From Corbicula japonica (lineage: Eukaryota > Mollusca > Bivalvia > Venerida > Cyrenidae), in NCBI GenBank assembly GCA_038501625.1, contig JAZAYU010000358.1, forward strand, positions 427,224 to 491,223: 64,000 nucleotides of DNA, given 5' to 3'. A model generated the notes under the pieces. The model made no database searches, was not told the DNA's origin, and worked only from the letters and a program-made list of their open reading frames with translations. Both the position numbers and the translations under genes were made by a program. Positions 13,101 through 24,227 of this stretch are shown one piece after another (position 1 is the stretch's first letter; the number at the start of each line of letters is the position of its first letter).

Positions 13101-16100
13101 TACCTATGGGCTACCAGACAAGAACAAAATTATAAAAATGGTCTGTGCCATTCTTGATTAGCAGCAGAAGCATATTTCATTCTTATGACATCAACAAGTA
13201 ATTGGTGAAACAATGAAGTTAGACATCTGTTTCCATAATATCTCAGCTCGCCAATGAGACATCTGCAGAATTAAATTACTGGGATTGCTTAGCCAACCTG
13301 TATTAATGTTCTAATTGTTTTCCTTATCAGCTTTAACACTTATATTTTGTGTACTGTGGTATCATTTGTTTTTGCATTGATTTACATTTCGCGTTAGAGA
13401 AAGTGTTCTAAATCTGAGAAATAAAAATATCAAATCTTATGCTAATAATGCATGTACAACTATGCGAATTTATGCCCACATACAAATATCATAAATTTAT
13501 TTTGTTTCACCCTTTATTCCAATTACACAGGTTTTATCACATGTGTGACCGGTGTAGATCCAGATTGGCTGCCACATCTGTGCCAACTAATCTGGATTTA
13601 CACAGGTACATGTACTTCTTAGTAAGAAATTACCTAATGAATTTAAAGCTAACAGTGTAGATCCTGATCAGATAGCACAGATGTGTTGGCTGATCCGGAT
13701 CTACACTGTTTAGCATGGGATAACATCAAAACAGCAATATCATATGGAGTGAAGTGTTCATCACCTGATAAGAGATTGAAAGTACTGGCATGTCAGAGTA
13801 TAAGGAATGAGCCTGACTTGATTGTCTCTCAATTGGAACCAGTCTGTTCTTTATACACAGGGGTATTTTACATAAATTTATTCAGTTTTCAACTAATACA
13901 TGTAACATGTAACCATTTAAATGTACCCCATAGATACACCTTTATTGCATGGGAAAACTGTTGATCTAGATCAGTCGGCTCATTTGTGCCATCTGATTAG
14001 GATCTATACTGTTCACTTTTAGATTTGTAGGTTATATCTGACCAAGATGCAACCAGTGCAGATCCAGATCAAACAGCATGGATGTGCCAGCTGATCTAAA
14101 TCTACACTGGTGGCACATGCATTAAAACACATATAATTTTATATATGGAGTAAAGGGATAATGAATTGCAAACAGTGCAGTCCCAGTTCAGACTTAGCAG
14201 ATACACAGGTCTAAATCTGGTCTGATCTGGGTCTACACTTCTTGCAACTGTAAAAAATGATGTTGGTTAACCCTTTCCTGCATAATAATGTTCATCACCA
14301 TATGGCAACAACAGTATACAGTACAGCTCGGGTGTCTTTTACATTTTTCACCCGCTCACCGCGTTAAAAAATCGCTTCGGGTGGAAAATCACCGCGAATT
14401 TTGATTTTCATCACTGTGATTAACCCGGTGATCCACCGCGTTAAAAAATCGCTTCGGGTGGAAAATCACCGCGAATTTTGATTTTCATCACCGTGATTAA
14501 CCCGGTGATCCACCGCGATTCGCCGCAAGCGGCGAAAGTCATTTGTGTCGACTCGCATTCATTTCCAGCAGTTTTGCCTCGGGTGTAATCACGGAGAATC
14601 GCGGTGAAAATAAAACACTTGTCCGATGAAATATAAAATGTATTTTTTTACATGAACAGACTGTACATGTACCGTAAATGTATCAAAATATGAATACATG
14701 TATAATTTGAGTGCTATCTAAAATATTTGTATTCGCCTGAAATCTAAAATACATTCAGTCCTACTTCTTTAATTCAAACTTATTATTCGACAGCGAAGAT
14801 ATTTCACACTCGTATCTCGGCCTCGGCAAAATGATTTTGCTTATAATTCGAATACCAAATTTTCTATTTATGACACTCAATATTTCAAACTAATTGAAAT
14901 ATATTGCTAAAAATTCTGACATTTCAAAGTGTTCACACTTCAAGCGGGTAACCTCCTTCTTACTTTAATAAACATATACCTTTTTTGCACCATGGTGACT
15001 GTATACACCTTTATGGCATGGGAAAACATTGAAGATTCAGATCTGCTGGTACATCCATGTCACCTGATCTGGATCTGCACTGTTTGCTTTTTGATTTATT
15101 ACTCAGTATTAATTAAGTTAATTTCTAACTAAAAGCAAAAAGTGCAAATCATGATCAGATGGCATGGATGTGTCGGCTGATCTGGATCTACACTGATAGC
15201 ACATGCAATAATATACAGTACAGCTCGGGTGTTTTTAACCAAAGTCCGCTCAACTCCACGGACCTCACCACCTGACTGTTTAAGTTCACTCCCAAATGCG
15301 GACAATTTTCTTTATATATGGAGCAAAGGGTTAATTGAATTATTGAATACTTGACAGCTAATTATTATAAAAATGTATCAGTTTCTCTTGGAAGTATACT
15401 AGTGAAAATTTATTTCTTGTGTTTAGCAAATTAAGGTCCTTCTGTTTCGGAAACTTCCTATTTTTATTAAGTACTGATTAGAATCTTTCAAAAGGGAAAT
15501 AAAGATACATCTATAATGAGTTTTAAGTTCAAGTTGTCGATGGCATGTTCTTAGTTTGCTCCGCTTACTGTAGTGTATAAAAAGATAGTACTGATATTTA
15601 TGTGTAGCATTTATAGTTCAGGATATTAGTTTAGTTTAAACTTTATTTATTTTACATTATCGGGTCATTGCAAAACAAGTTATTCCAGCCTCTATTAATC
15701 ACTTTGACGACTGCTTCCTGGGTTGAAACCAGTACTCGTGCCAAAAAATGTGAATTGGGGAAACTTCATAGGAAACTTATCAATGGTGGGATTCTACCAA
15801 ATTCTGCGGATCTGGAGTCCGACGCTCAACCCCTAGATCACAGTTCCTCCAGTTGCAGATATTATTACCTGATCTTGGCTTACATGTTTGTTAACCCTTT
15901 CCTCCATAGATGCACCTTTATTGTTTGGGCGAACAGTGTAGATCCAGGTCAGCCTGCAGTTCCGTGCTTTTAATCAGGATCTGCACTGTTCGCTTTTTGA
16001 TTCACAAGGATATTTCTGACCAAAATGCGACCAGTGTAGATCCTGATCAGACGGCATGGGCGTGCCAGCTGATCTGGATCTACACTGGTCGCACATACCT

Positions 16101-19100
16101 TAAAAATGCATATTAATGGAGGAAAGGGTTCAAATAGAGAGAAGTTATTGATGTTTGCAGATTTATGTGTGAAACATATTGGAAAAAAACTTCACCCTCA
16201 AGATTTCCAAACAGCGGGTGGTTGTTTTCGACAACCAGTGTAGATCCAGATCAGCCTGAACATGCCATCTGACCAGGATCTGCACTGGTCGCATTTTGGT
16301 CAGAAATAACCTAAAGAATCAAAAAGTGAACAGTGCAGATCCTGATCAGGCGGCACAGATGTGCCGGATGATCTGGATCTACACTGTTTACCCATGCCAT
16401 AAAGGTGTGTATATGGAGGAAAGGGTTAATTATACCTAATATCTATAATCTGATACACAGTTTTGTAACAATTTTGCAGCAATGAGGGCATCAGTGTCCT
16501 GAGGACACAGTCTAGTTTTCCTTAAAAAATAACGTGATCCTTTATAAGGGGAGGGGCATTTAAAAGAAATTTTACAGTATTCAACCAATGTAAATATTGC
16601 CAACTAGTTCTGTGTATAAATAAACAATAGTGTGACTTAACATAAATTATAAATTCCACATTTATAATGATAGTAAGTTGAAATACCCAGATATATTGAT
16701 AAACCCTTTCCTCCATAACATGTATAAAGTATTTTATACTTCTCTTTACGCGTGTGCAACCAGTTTAAATCCAGATAACTAGCACATCTGTGATTGTCTT
16801 ATCAGGATTTACACTGTTTGCTTTTTGTTCAGAGATGACCTAATAAATCAGAAAGTGAACAGTGCAGATCCTGATAAGATGGCAAGGATGTGCCGGCTGA
16901 TCTGGATCCGTATACACTGTTCACTCTTGTCATTAAGGCATACATGTACTGATCTACATGTACTGATATATATTTTGGAAAGGGTTGAATATAATATGGC
17001 ATAACCTACCCAATTACCTATAATTACCATTAATATAAAGATTAATATTTCAACTTGAATAGATATTAGGTGCTCAAAAATTTATTTTTCTTAAATGAAA
17101 AAATAATATTCTAAGGGAATTCTTTAAATAAAATAAAGATAAAAAGTAAAACAATATTTCATCGGCCAAATGTGCAAATTGTAAATTAGAGAAGCCTATA
17201 CATCTTAATCAGATGCTTTCATTAAATTCTGCTTCTTTAGACCCTTTATCCCATGAAGTGCAACCAGTGTCAGTCATTCATGCAGTTAGATCTATAATTA
17301 TGTTCACTTTTAATTTTTAGCTCACCTGTCACGAAGTGACAAGGTGAGCTTTTGTGACCGCCTGATGTCCGTCGTCAACAATTGCTTCAATCGACTTCTT
17401 CTCTGAAACGGCTTGGCCAATTTTGATGAAACTTCACAGGAATAATGCTTAGATGATGCCCTTTCAAAATTGTTCAAAAAATGGAATTCCAAGCAGAACA
17501 CTGGTTGCCATGGCAACCTGAAGGAAAAACTTTAAAAATCTTCTTCTCTGAAACCACAAGGCCTAGAGCTTAGATATTTGGCATTTAGCACCCTCTAGCG
17601 GAACTCTACAAAGATTGTTCAAATTATTTCCCTGGGGTCAAAGTTGGCCCCACCCCAGGGGTCACTTCATTTAACATAGACTTATATAGGAAAAACTTTA
17701 AAAATCTTCTTATCTGAAACAAAAAGGCCTAGAGCTTAGATATCTGGCATTTAGCACCCTCTAGTTGAACTCTACAAAGATTGTTCAAATTAATTCCCTG
17801 GGGTCAAAATTGGCCCCGCCCCAGGGGTCACTTCATTTTACATAGACTTATATAGGAAAAACTTTAAAAATCTTCTTGTCTGAAACCACAAGGCCTATAG
17901 AGCTTAGATATTTGGCATTCAGCACACTCTAGTGGAACTCTACAAAGATTGTTCAAATTATTTCCCTGGGGTCAAAGTTGGCCCCGCCCCAGGGGTCACT
18001 TCATTTAACGTAGACTTATATAGGAAAAACTTTAAAAATCTTCTTGTCTGAAACCAAAAGGCCTAGAGCTTAGATATCTGGCATTTAGCACCCTCTAGTT
18101 GAACTCTACAAAGATTGTTCAAATTAATTCCCTGGGGTCAAAATTGGCCCCGCCCCAGGGGTCACTTCATTTTACATAGACTTATATAGGAAAAACTTTA
18201 AAAATCTTCTTGTCTGAAACCACAAGGCCTAGAGCTTAGATATTTGGCATTTAACATCCTCTAGTGGAACTCTACAAAGATTGTTCAAATTATTTCCCAG
18301 GGGTCTAAATTGGCCCCGCCCCAGGGGTTACTTCATTTTATATAGACTTGTATTGGAAAAACTTTAAAAATCTTCTTGTCTGAAACCACAAGGCCTAGAG
18401 TTAAGATATTTGGCATTTAGAATCCTCTAGTGGAACTCTACAAAGATTGTTCAAATTATTTCCCAGGGGTCAAAATTGGCCCCACCCCAGGGGTCACTTC
18501 ATTTAACATAGACTTATATAGGAAAAACTTTAAAAATTTTCTTGTCTGAAACCACAAGGCCTAGAGCTTAGATATTTGGCATTTAGCATCCTCTAGTTGA
18601 ACTCTACAAAGATTGTTCAAATTATTTCCCTGGGGTCAAAATTGGCCCCACCCCAGGGGTCACTTCATTTTATATAGACTTATATAGGAAAAACTTTAAA
18701 AATCTTCTTGTCTGAAACCACAAGGCCTAGAGCTTAGATATTTGGCATTTAACATCCTCTAGTGGAACTCTACAAAGATTGTTCAAATTATTTCCCAGGG
18801 GTCTAAATTGGCCCCGCCCCAGGGGTCACTTCATTTTATATAGACTTGTATTGGAAAAACTTTAAAAATCTTCTTGTCTGAAACCACAAGGCCTAGATCT
18901 TAGATATTTGGCATTTAGCATCCTCTAGTTGAACTCTACAAAGATTGTTCAAATTATTTCCCTGGGGTCAAAATTGGCCCCACCCCAGGGGTCACTTCAT
19001 TTTATATAGACTTATATAGGAAAAACTTTAAAAATCTTCTTGTCTGAAACCACAAGGCCTATAGAGCTTAGATATTTGGCATTCAGCACACTCTAGTGGA

Positions 19101-20274
19101 ACTCTACAAAGATTGTTCAAATTATTTCCCTGGGGTCAAAATTGGCCCCGCCCCAGGGGTCACTTCATTTTGCATAGACTTATATAGGAAAAACTTAAAA
19201 AATCTTCTTGTCTGAAACCACAAGGCCTAGAGCTTAGATATTTGGCATTTAGCATCCTCTATTGGAACTCTACAAAGATTGTTCAAATTATTTCCCAGGG
19301 GTCAAAATTGGCCCCGCCCCAGGCATCACTTCATTTTACATAGACTTATATAGCTGTGAGTACTTTTGTACTCAGGTGAGCGATATAGGGCCATCATGGC
19401 CCTCTTGTATTAGATTATTTCTGACTGACTCTTTGCTTCTCCTGTAGATCCAGATCTAACTGCATGAATGATCTACGACTGGTTGCACTTTATGGGCTAA
19501 AGGGTTTAAAAGGAGCAGAATTTAATGGAAGCATTAGGGAATTCAATCAACATCCTTTTGCTTACAACGTAAATGAAACCCATTACTCAAATGATACAAA
19601 TTTATTGCCTGGGTAAACACTGTATATTCAGATCATCTGGCACATCTTTTCAGTCTGATCAGGATCTACACTGTTCACTTTTCAGGCGGCACAAATGTGC
19701 TGGCTGATTTGGATCATGAGATGACAGTCATATCCCAAGGAGTGAATGGGTTAATATTGTTACAACTTACGTAGAGAACTTTTTAGGAACACTACTGTTT
19801 TAACAGAAAAAGGGAAAATAATGTCAGTATTACTTTTTGTAACCCTTTCCTCCATATATACGCATTTTTACGCATGTGCGACCAGTGTAGATCCAGATCA
19901 ACCACATCTGTGCCGTCTGATCAGGATCTGCACTGGTCGCATTTTGGTAAAAAATAACCTGACGAATCAAAAAGTGAAGCGTGCAGATCCTGATCAGACA
20001 GCACGGATGTGCCGGCTGATCTGGATCTAAACTGTTCGCCCTAGCAATTAAGGTGTTTCTATGGAGGAAAGGGTTAAACTAACAATGTTAAATTTATATT
20101 TTCATTGCAGATATGATGTCAGGTGGAATAAGCAGACTGAAGGGGCTGGCACAGGGTCTTGGGGATGAGATCGAAGCCCAAAACAAACAGCTGGACGTAA
20201 TCAACGCCTCCGCTGACCGAGCAGATATCAAGCTGAAAGATCAAAACAGACAGATGCGGAATATCTTGAAATGA
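10170..20274 (+). CDS. SNAP29: SNAP29-like Qbc-SNARE
   Basis: Exons 10170-10391, 11803-12193 and 20111-20274 (GAG|GTAAGA, GACAG|GAT, CTAA|GTAAGT, TTGCAG|AT) join to 258 aa, the same length as human SNAP29. The N terminus has two NPF motifs (residues 3-5 and 10-12), the known EHD-binding signature of this family. The Qb SNARE helix spans about residues 40-112 and ends in the KTSQKHITSIKSIFGG block typical of SNAP29. An acidic, proline-containing linker follows, and the Qc helix lies in exon 3 (about 205-258). There is no cysteine anywhere, consistent with SNAP29 lacking the palmitoylated linker of SNAP25. The family works with syntaxin 17 and VAMP8 in autophagosome-lysosome fusion and in endosomal recycling. 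Intron 2 is about 7.9 kb and full of MITEs. Confidence 0.93.
10448..10506 (+). repeat. Decayed tRNA-like sequence
   Basis: TAGCACAGTTGGTATACC resembles an A box, but no proper B box follows. Probably a tRNA-derived SINE relic in intron 1 of SNAP29. Confidence 0.3.
11043..11123. repeat. 81-bp inverted repeat
   Basis: Arms AAAGTGCACCTCCGCACAAA and its complement ending TGCAGAGGTGCACTTT pair over about 23 bp with a few mismatches. It is a small foldback sequence in SNAP29 intron 1, inside decayed MITE sequence (10870-11165). Confidence 0.7.
12565..12900. mobile_element. Decayed piggyBac-type MITE, probably two overlapping copies
   Basis: Repeated motifs GGATCTACACTGG, CAGAAATAACC and GTGTAGATCCTGACC match the inner arms of the family, but the outer CCCTTTCC termini are lost. 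Confidence 0.55.
12960..13060. repeat. Decayed copy of the palindromic MITE
   Basis: GCTCAAGATCATACAACTAAG, then GAAATGGCTACCAGTCGCCATT, matches the arm and centre of the palindromes at 7236 and 24371. One arm is degraded. Confidence 0.5.
13500..13735. mobile_element. piggyBac-type MITE copy
   Basis: Contains CACCCTTTATTCC at the left and paired arms GTGTAGATCCAGATTGGC / GATCCGGATCTACACTG. The right terminus is lost. Confidence 0.6.
13928..14163. mobile_element. piggyBac-type MITE copy
   Basis: Starts near ATAGATACACCTTTATTGCATGGG and ends TATATGGAGTAAAGGGATAA. Both inner arms are present. Confidence 0.65.
14357..14520. repeat. 77-bp tandem repeat, CpG-rich
   Basis: Two nearly identical 77-bp units start CACCGCGTTAAAAAATCGC at 14357 and 14434, with the beginning of a third unit at 14511. 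The block is much richer in CpG than its surroundings. It lies between two copies of the motif TACAGTACAGCTCGGGTGT (14315 and 15213). Confidence 0.85.
14985..15333. mobile_element. piggyBac-type MITE interrupted by a roughly 95-bp insert
   Basis: The MITE runs from the GTATACACCTTTATGGCATGGG end to CTACACTGATAGCACATGCA. It is then broken by sequence beginning TACAGTACAGCTCGGGTGT, and its terminus TATATGGAGCAAAGGGTTAA resumes at about 15314. Confidence 0.6.
15891..16132. mobile_element. piggyBac-type MITE, well preserved
   Basis: TTAACCCTTTCCTCCATAGA at the left, ATGGAGGAAAGGGTT at the right, full inner arms. Confidence 0.75.
16220..16429. mobile_element. piggyBac-type MITE lacking its left terminus
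   Basis: The left arm starts abruptly at CAACCAGTGTAGATCCAGA. The right end TATGGAGGAAAGGGTTAA is intact. Confidence 0.65.
16701..16987. mobile_element. piggyBac-type MITE copy
   Basis: AACCCTTTCCTCCATAACAT at the left and TTTTGGAAAGGGTTGA at the right. The 3' half holds a short repeat of TACATGTACTGAT. Confidence 0.65.
17318..19409. mobile_element. Pearl/Helitron-like nonautonomous element with tandem core
   Basis: The left end is a perfect hairpin (17319-17350: AGCTCACCTGTCAC, loop, GTGACAAGGTGAGCT). The right end has CAGGTGAGC followed by a hairpin (19387-19403, AGGGCCATCATGGCCCT) and CTTGTA. Between them are about 11 units of roughly 166 bp. Terminal hairpins, a tandem core and no visible target duplication resemble pearl-type and Helitron-related elements of bivalves. 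No transposase is encoded. The AGCTCACCTG/CAGGTGAGC ends are an abundant molluscan repeat signature as I know it. Exact class is inference. Confidence 0.65.
17522..19345. repeat. About 11 tandem copies of a roughly 166-bp unit
   Basis: The landmark GGAAAAACTTTAAAAATCTT recurs at about 17522, 17689, 17853, 18023, 18187, 18353, 18520, 18688, 18853, 19018 and 19186. Each unit holds the palindromic CCTGGGGTCAAA-TTGGCCCC-GCCCCAGG block. Unit variants alternate (GCACCCTCTAGTTG, CATCCTCTAGTGG, CACACTCTAGTGG), suggesting duplication of blocks larger than one unit. Confidence 0.9.
19590..19755. mobile_element. Internally deleted piggyBac-type MITE
   Basis: Outer motifs and one inner arm are present, but the segment between GTTCACTTTTCAG and GCGGCACAAATGTG is missing. 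It ends GAATGGGTTAAT. Confidence 0.55.
19840..20077. mobile_element. piggyBac-type MITE, well preserved
   Basis: AACCCTTTCCTCCATATATA at the left and TATGGAGGAAAGGGTTAA at the right. It ends only 33 bp before the last exon of SNAP29, so it abuts the branch-point region of intron 2. Confidence 0.75.
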
Positions 20275-20449
20275 TCCACTTAAGACTTAGCTAAAACATT
20301 ATTAAAGTTTACTGGGTAACCTGTGCATAATCTACATTAATTTGACCACGATTGATTTCTGATGACCAGTGGTCAGTTAAAAGCTGAACAAATTGTAATT
20401 CAGATGTTTGATAAATACATCAAGGTCATAATTTCAGCGAAAGCGCAAA

Positions 20450-20468
20450 AATAAAAGAAACAAATAAA
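20450..20468 (+). promoter_or_regulatory. Polyadenylation signals of SNAP29
   Basis: Two AATAAA hexamers (20450-20455 and 20463-20468) lie about 180 bp after the stop codon. Confidence 0.55.
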
Positions 20469-20794
20469 TTCTATTATTTTAAAGATGAATGTGGTACATT
20501 GTAGTTTATAATTTCACAATGTTATGGACTTTACTTAAACACCATTTCCATGTTGTATGCCTTGAAAATGTTAACATTGATACCATGTTGGGGCATAGCT
20601 AGTCCCAAATTTATGTGCAGGGGTATAAGGGAGGTTAAGGGACACAACACACTCAAAATTTATTTTAAAACACTGGTGCAATCTGGTGCATTTAAGGTGA
20701 ATCATGTGTATTCAGCCAGGTGCACGTATACAGGCAGCTACGCACCTACCAAAAGTGGTACAGGAGAGACTGTCTTCATAAAATAATACTCTTA

Positions 20795-20868
20795 AACTCT
20801 TCCCTTTATATACTGTTTTTTACATATTTCGACCAGTGAAGATTCAGATCAGTCGGCACGCACAATTT
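20795..20868. mobile_element. Left half of a piggyBac-type MITE
   Basis: CTCTTCCCTTTATATACTG to CAGATCAGTCGGCACG matches the family. The right half is absent. A GCCCGG-rich repeat (20879-20945) follows, and a similar repeat in the opposite sense lies at 22259-22385. Confidence 0.5.
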
Positions 20869-21273
20869 CTAATTCCTAAATTTTCTTGTTGCCCACTGGG
20901 CAAGTATATTTTGATCTGGTTGCCCGGAAAATCGCGTGAAATTGTAGATTGTTAAAAAAACAGTTTGTTAAGCAATAACAGTACATCCTTTGTTACAAAC
21001 AAAATGCACACACCTTCCTTCAACATCAATGTATTCTATTTCAAAATAACACATTATAAATTAATGCAAATCTATTCTGATTGTAAAAATGTGCACAGTT
21101 CACATAACAGTCAAAAATCAGAGGTAAATACTGGTAACTTCAAGCTCACACTATTATTCAATACACAGATCAAAAGAGTATTATATACTGTAGCATTCCA
21201 TTGAATTTGAGAGGTATTAATAATGTCTCGTATAAATTACACAGGTCACATATAAATAACACAGATTGTCATC

Positions 21274-21365
21274 TTAATCTTCAACTCTGAGGTCTTCATC
21301 ATCTTGGTCTTCATCAGCCTCAGAAGCCACTGGTGCTTGACTTGGTGCCTCATTCAAACAGTCCT
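21274..21365 (-). CDS. Possible acidic terminal exon of an unidentified gene
   Basis: On the minus strand an acceptor TTATTTTCAG at 21366 opens a 30-codon frame ending in TAA at 21274. The frame runs EDCLNEAPSQAPVASEADED and then more Asp/Glu up to LRVED. Acidic composition, a good acceptor and a neighbouring promoter-like region (22.04 kb) with a donor-like GATCTAG|GTAAGT at about 21914 support a gene reading leftwards. Splicing that leader directly to this exon gives no in-frame start, so at least one exon is missing or the model is wrong. I do not recognise the protein. Confidence 0.35.
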
Positions 21366-22040
21366 CTGAAAATAACATCATAAACAAAGTGAGGAAAAGA
21401 AGCTATGAGATTTTGTTTTTTAATCAATTTAATAATCAAACGTATTATCTCCCTTTTAACTTTCGATTTTCATTGACATGATATATTGATTAGCATATAT
21501 ATGATTTTTTATTTTGCAAAAGCTGACTACAAATCTGTAAAAATCTTTGCTGTTTTTTCATCTCTTTTGTTCATATTATATTTATTTAGTAATATTTTAG
21601 CTCATACGAAATAATTTGCGGAGATTTTGTTTTTTTTTTAATCAATTTAATAATTAAACTTATTATCTCCCTTTTTACTTTAGACAACATGTTTCGCAAA
21701 ACTAATATTTACCATCGTATCACAAAACGATCCATTCTAAAATCTAATCCTAATTACTTAACACTATAAAACATTATTTTAAAATTCAACTGAGGAATTT
21801 TCCGTAAAAAAAACCGGATTAGTCAGCACTGTAGCTAAGATTTATAGTTATGAATAACTCGATTGAAGTAACAACTGTGAACTAATCGATTCAATCATTG
21901 GCAATCAACTTACCTAGATCTAATCACTTCTCGTCAAAAATTAATTAAGCGCCGACAAACGACTAAATAAACAACTTTTTAATTGTGAAATACACAATTT
22001 TGACAGTTTTGACAGCTTGTGTAATCACGCTGTCGCATAA

Positions 22041-22075
22041 TCTCGCGAGAATAAAAATATCTCGCGATAAAGATG
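22041..22075. promoter_or_regulatory. TCTCGCGAGA promoter palindrome with a second half-site and YY1-like motif
   Basis: TCTCGCGAGA at 22041-22050 is the exact palindrome known from metazoan housekeeping promoters. TATCTCGCGATA follows at 22059-22070, then AAGATGGTGCC, close to a YY1 site. CpGs cluster here within AT-rich DNA. A donor-like site lies to the left on the minus strand at 21914. Confidence 0.55.
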
Positions 22076-22386
22076 GTGCCGATTGTTGTGGAAATATAGG
22101 CGGGTCGAGTAGTGCAAATTAATCAAGAATTAAAGTTGATTGGACGATTTTTATAAAGGTTAGCGGTGCTGAATCATACGGTTCGTCGGTAATCTCATGA
22201 TTAGCGAAAGTCGTATATTGCTGTGAGACTTTTGTTTATTCGGCAACTTGATTTAATAACCACCCGGGGCAACTAATTACGGATTTTTATGGTGGCCCGG
22301 CGGACAAGCTCTTTAAAATTTTACTGGCCCGGCAGATCAAAGCCGGTTGCCCGCGGGAACCGGGCAAAGGATTTGTCGGCCCCTGA

Positions 22387-22750
22387 CGCATCAGCATGTA
22401 CGCATATTTACGTATGGGCGACCAGTGTAGTCCAGATCAGCCAGCACATCCATGCCGTCTGATCAGGATCTGCACTGTTTGCTTTGTGATTCGTTAGGTC
22501 ATTTCTGACCAAAATGGGACCAGTGCAGACCAGCCAGCACGCATCAGCATGTACGCATATTTACGTATGGGCGACCAGTGTAGATCCAGATCAGCCAGCA
22601 CATCCATGCCGCTATTTGGTCAGAAATATCCTAATGAATAAAAAATCGAACAGTTTAGATCCTGATCAGATGGCATGGATGTGCCGGCAGATCTGGATCT
22701 ACACTGGTCACCCACATAATGAAGGTGTTTCTTGGGAAGAAAGAGTTAAA
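22387..22750. mobile_element. Partly duplicated piggyBac-type MITE
   Basis: CGCATCAGCATGTACGCATA occurs at about 22387 and again at about 22547. The first copy is broken inside the right arm and the second runs to TGGGAAGAAAGAGTTAAA. This looks like a 160-bp tandem partial duplication. Confidence 0.6.
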
Positions 22751-22975
22751 CACAACAGTTTCTCTGCACAGAGGTGTGTTTTACAGAAGTTTAAAAAATG
22801 AGAATAAGGAATTTCTAATTTGATGTGATACAGAATAGGTAGTAAAACATATTTTGTTACAAAATGAAACTGAAGTATATTAATTGAACTCCACGTAAAA
22901 GATTTGTTTAAAGAATGTCTGATATTTATGCCACTGAAGTTCCATAGTTTTGTAAGCTATTGTAAAATATGTCTA

Positions 22976-23407
22976 ACCCTTTACTGCAAATAAACACATT
23001 TTATTGCATGAGCAACCAGTGTAGATCCAGATCAACCAGCCATCTGATCAGTATCATGGCTTTTAACACTGCTATGGGAAGGGGCCCCTGCCCTATAATT
23101 TTGGGGAAAATAGCATGATTTGTTCTCTGAAGGAGAATGAATAAAACCTGATGTTAGGTTACTTTATGGGGATTTTAAAGGAATTTTCTGACGGGAAGTC
23201 GCCCATAAACGACTCCTATTTAAGAATGAAAAAAAGCCCCGAGTATGTGCACTGTTTGCTTTTTGGTCCATAATAACCTAATAAATCAAAAAGCTTACAG
23301 TGGACATGTAGATCCCTATCAGAATGCACAGAATCTGATGTGCCTGCTGATCTGGTTATACAATGTTTGTCCACGCCTTAAAGGTTAAAATATGGAGGAA
23401 AGGGTTA
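22976..23407. mobile_element. piggyBac-type MITE interrupted by about 190 bp
   Basis: The MITE begins AACCCTTTACTGCAAATAAA. It is interrupted at about 23060-23250 by unrelated sequence (GGAAGGGGCCCCTGCCC to AAAAGCCCCGAGTATG) and resumes to end at TATGGAGGAAAGGGTTAG. Confidence 0.6.
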
Positions 23408-23642
23408 GATACAGTGTACCTGTACCCTTCTTTCTGTGAAAGATCCCTGTATGCATGTGCTTATTTAATAATCTGATATAATATGAAAAATGTGTCTTTA
23501 TATTTATGGTGTGTATATGGTTTGTCAGTGTAGAACATAGTTGAACATAAATTCTTGTTAAGCTTGTTATATTTTATGCTGTCTGCAAATCAAATACACA
23601 AATCACATGTACATCTACTTATCTTGAACATTAATGTCATTT

Positions 23643-23869
23643 AAACATTTCCTCCATATAATATACGCCTATATTGTATAGGGGAACAGTTTTGGTCAGG
23701 ATCAGCAATCACATCCATGCTGTCCAATCAAGATCTGCACTGTTCGCTTTTTGCTTTTTTTTGCCTAAGGTTATTTCTTAAGAAACGAACATTGCAGATC
23801 CTGAACAGGCAGGCTGAGCATGAATGTGCCAGCTGATCTTGATCTACACTATATGGAGGAAAGGGTTTA
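23643..23869. mobile_element. piggyBac-type MITE copy
   Basis: ACATTTCCTCCATATAATATA at the left, TATATGGAGGAAAGGGTTT at the right, with diverged inner arms. Confidence 0.6.
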
Positions 23870-24012
23870 ATAAATGAATATTGTGCTCTAATCTTCAATG
23901 TTAATGCCATTTTTAATTTTCTAAACAGACAAAAAGAACTTTGTATGTTCCTTAAGTTAAACTTAAATTTGTTGTTGAAATGATTTCAAGAAAATGGTTA
24001 ACAAACTTTGTT

Positions 24013-24214
24013 GATTAACCATTTTTCCTTTCCCAGCATATATACATCCATGCTGTCTGATCATGATCTGCACTGTTCACTTTTTGATTCATTAGGATAT
24101 TCTGACCAAAAAGCGACCAGTGCAGATCCTGATCAGATGGCACAGTTGTGCCGGCTGATCTTGATCTACACTGGTCGCACATGCGTATGAATGCATATTT
24201 ATGTAGGAAAGGGT
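24013..24214. mobile_element. piggyBac-type MITE, left end diverged
   Basis: Inner arms and the right end (TTTATGTAGGAAAGGGTTAA) are clear. Confidence 0.6.
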
Positions 24215-24227
24215 TAACACAGCATGC

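Larger units (their letters stand above)
17238..19512. mobile_element. piggyBac-type MITE split by a tandem-repeat element
   Basis: The left half (17238-17317, CCCTTTATCCCATGAAG to GTTCACTTTTAATTTT) and right half (19410-19512, TTAGATTATTTCTGAC to GGGCTAAAGGGTTTAA) make one MITE if the 2.1 kb between them is removed. The intact family sequence at that point runs from the GTTCACTTTT region straight into the TTATTTCTGAC region. Confidence 0.65.

Noticed and set aside
17522..19345. Regular array considered as a CRISPR
   Set aside because: Units are 166 bp with no unique spacers and the sequence is a eukaryotic nuclear one; it is a satellite-like transposon core.
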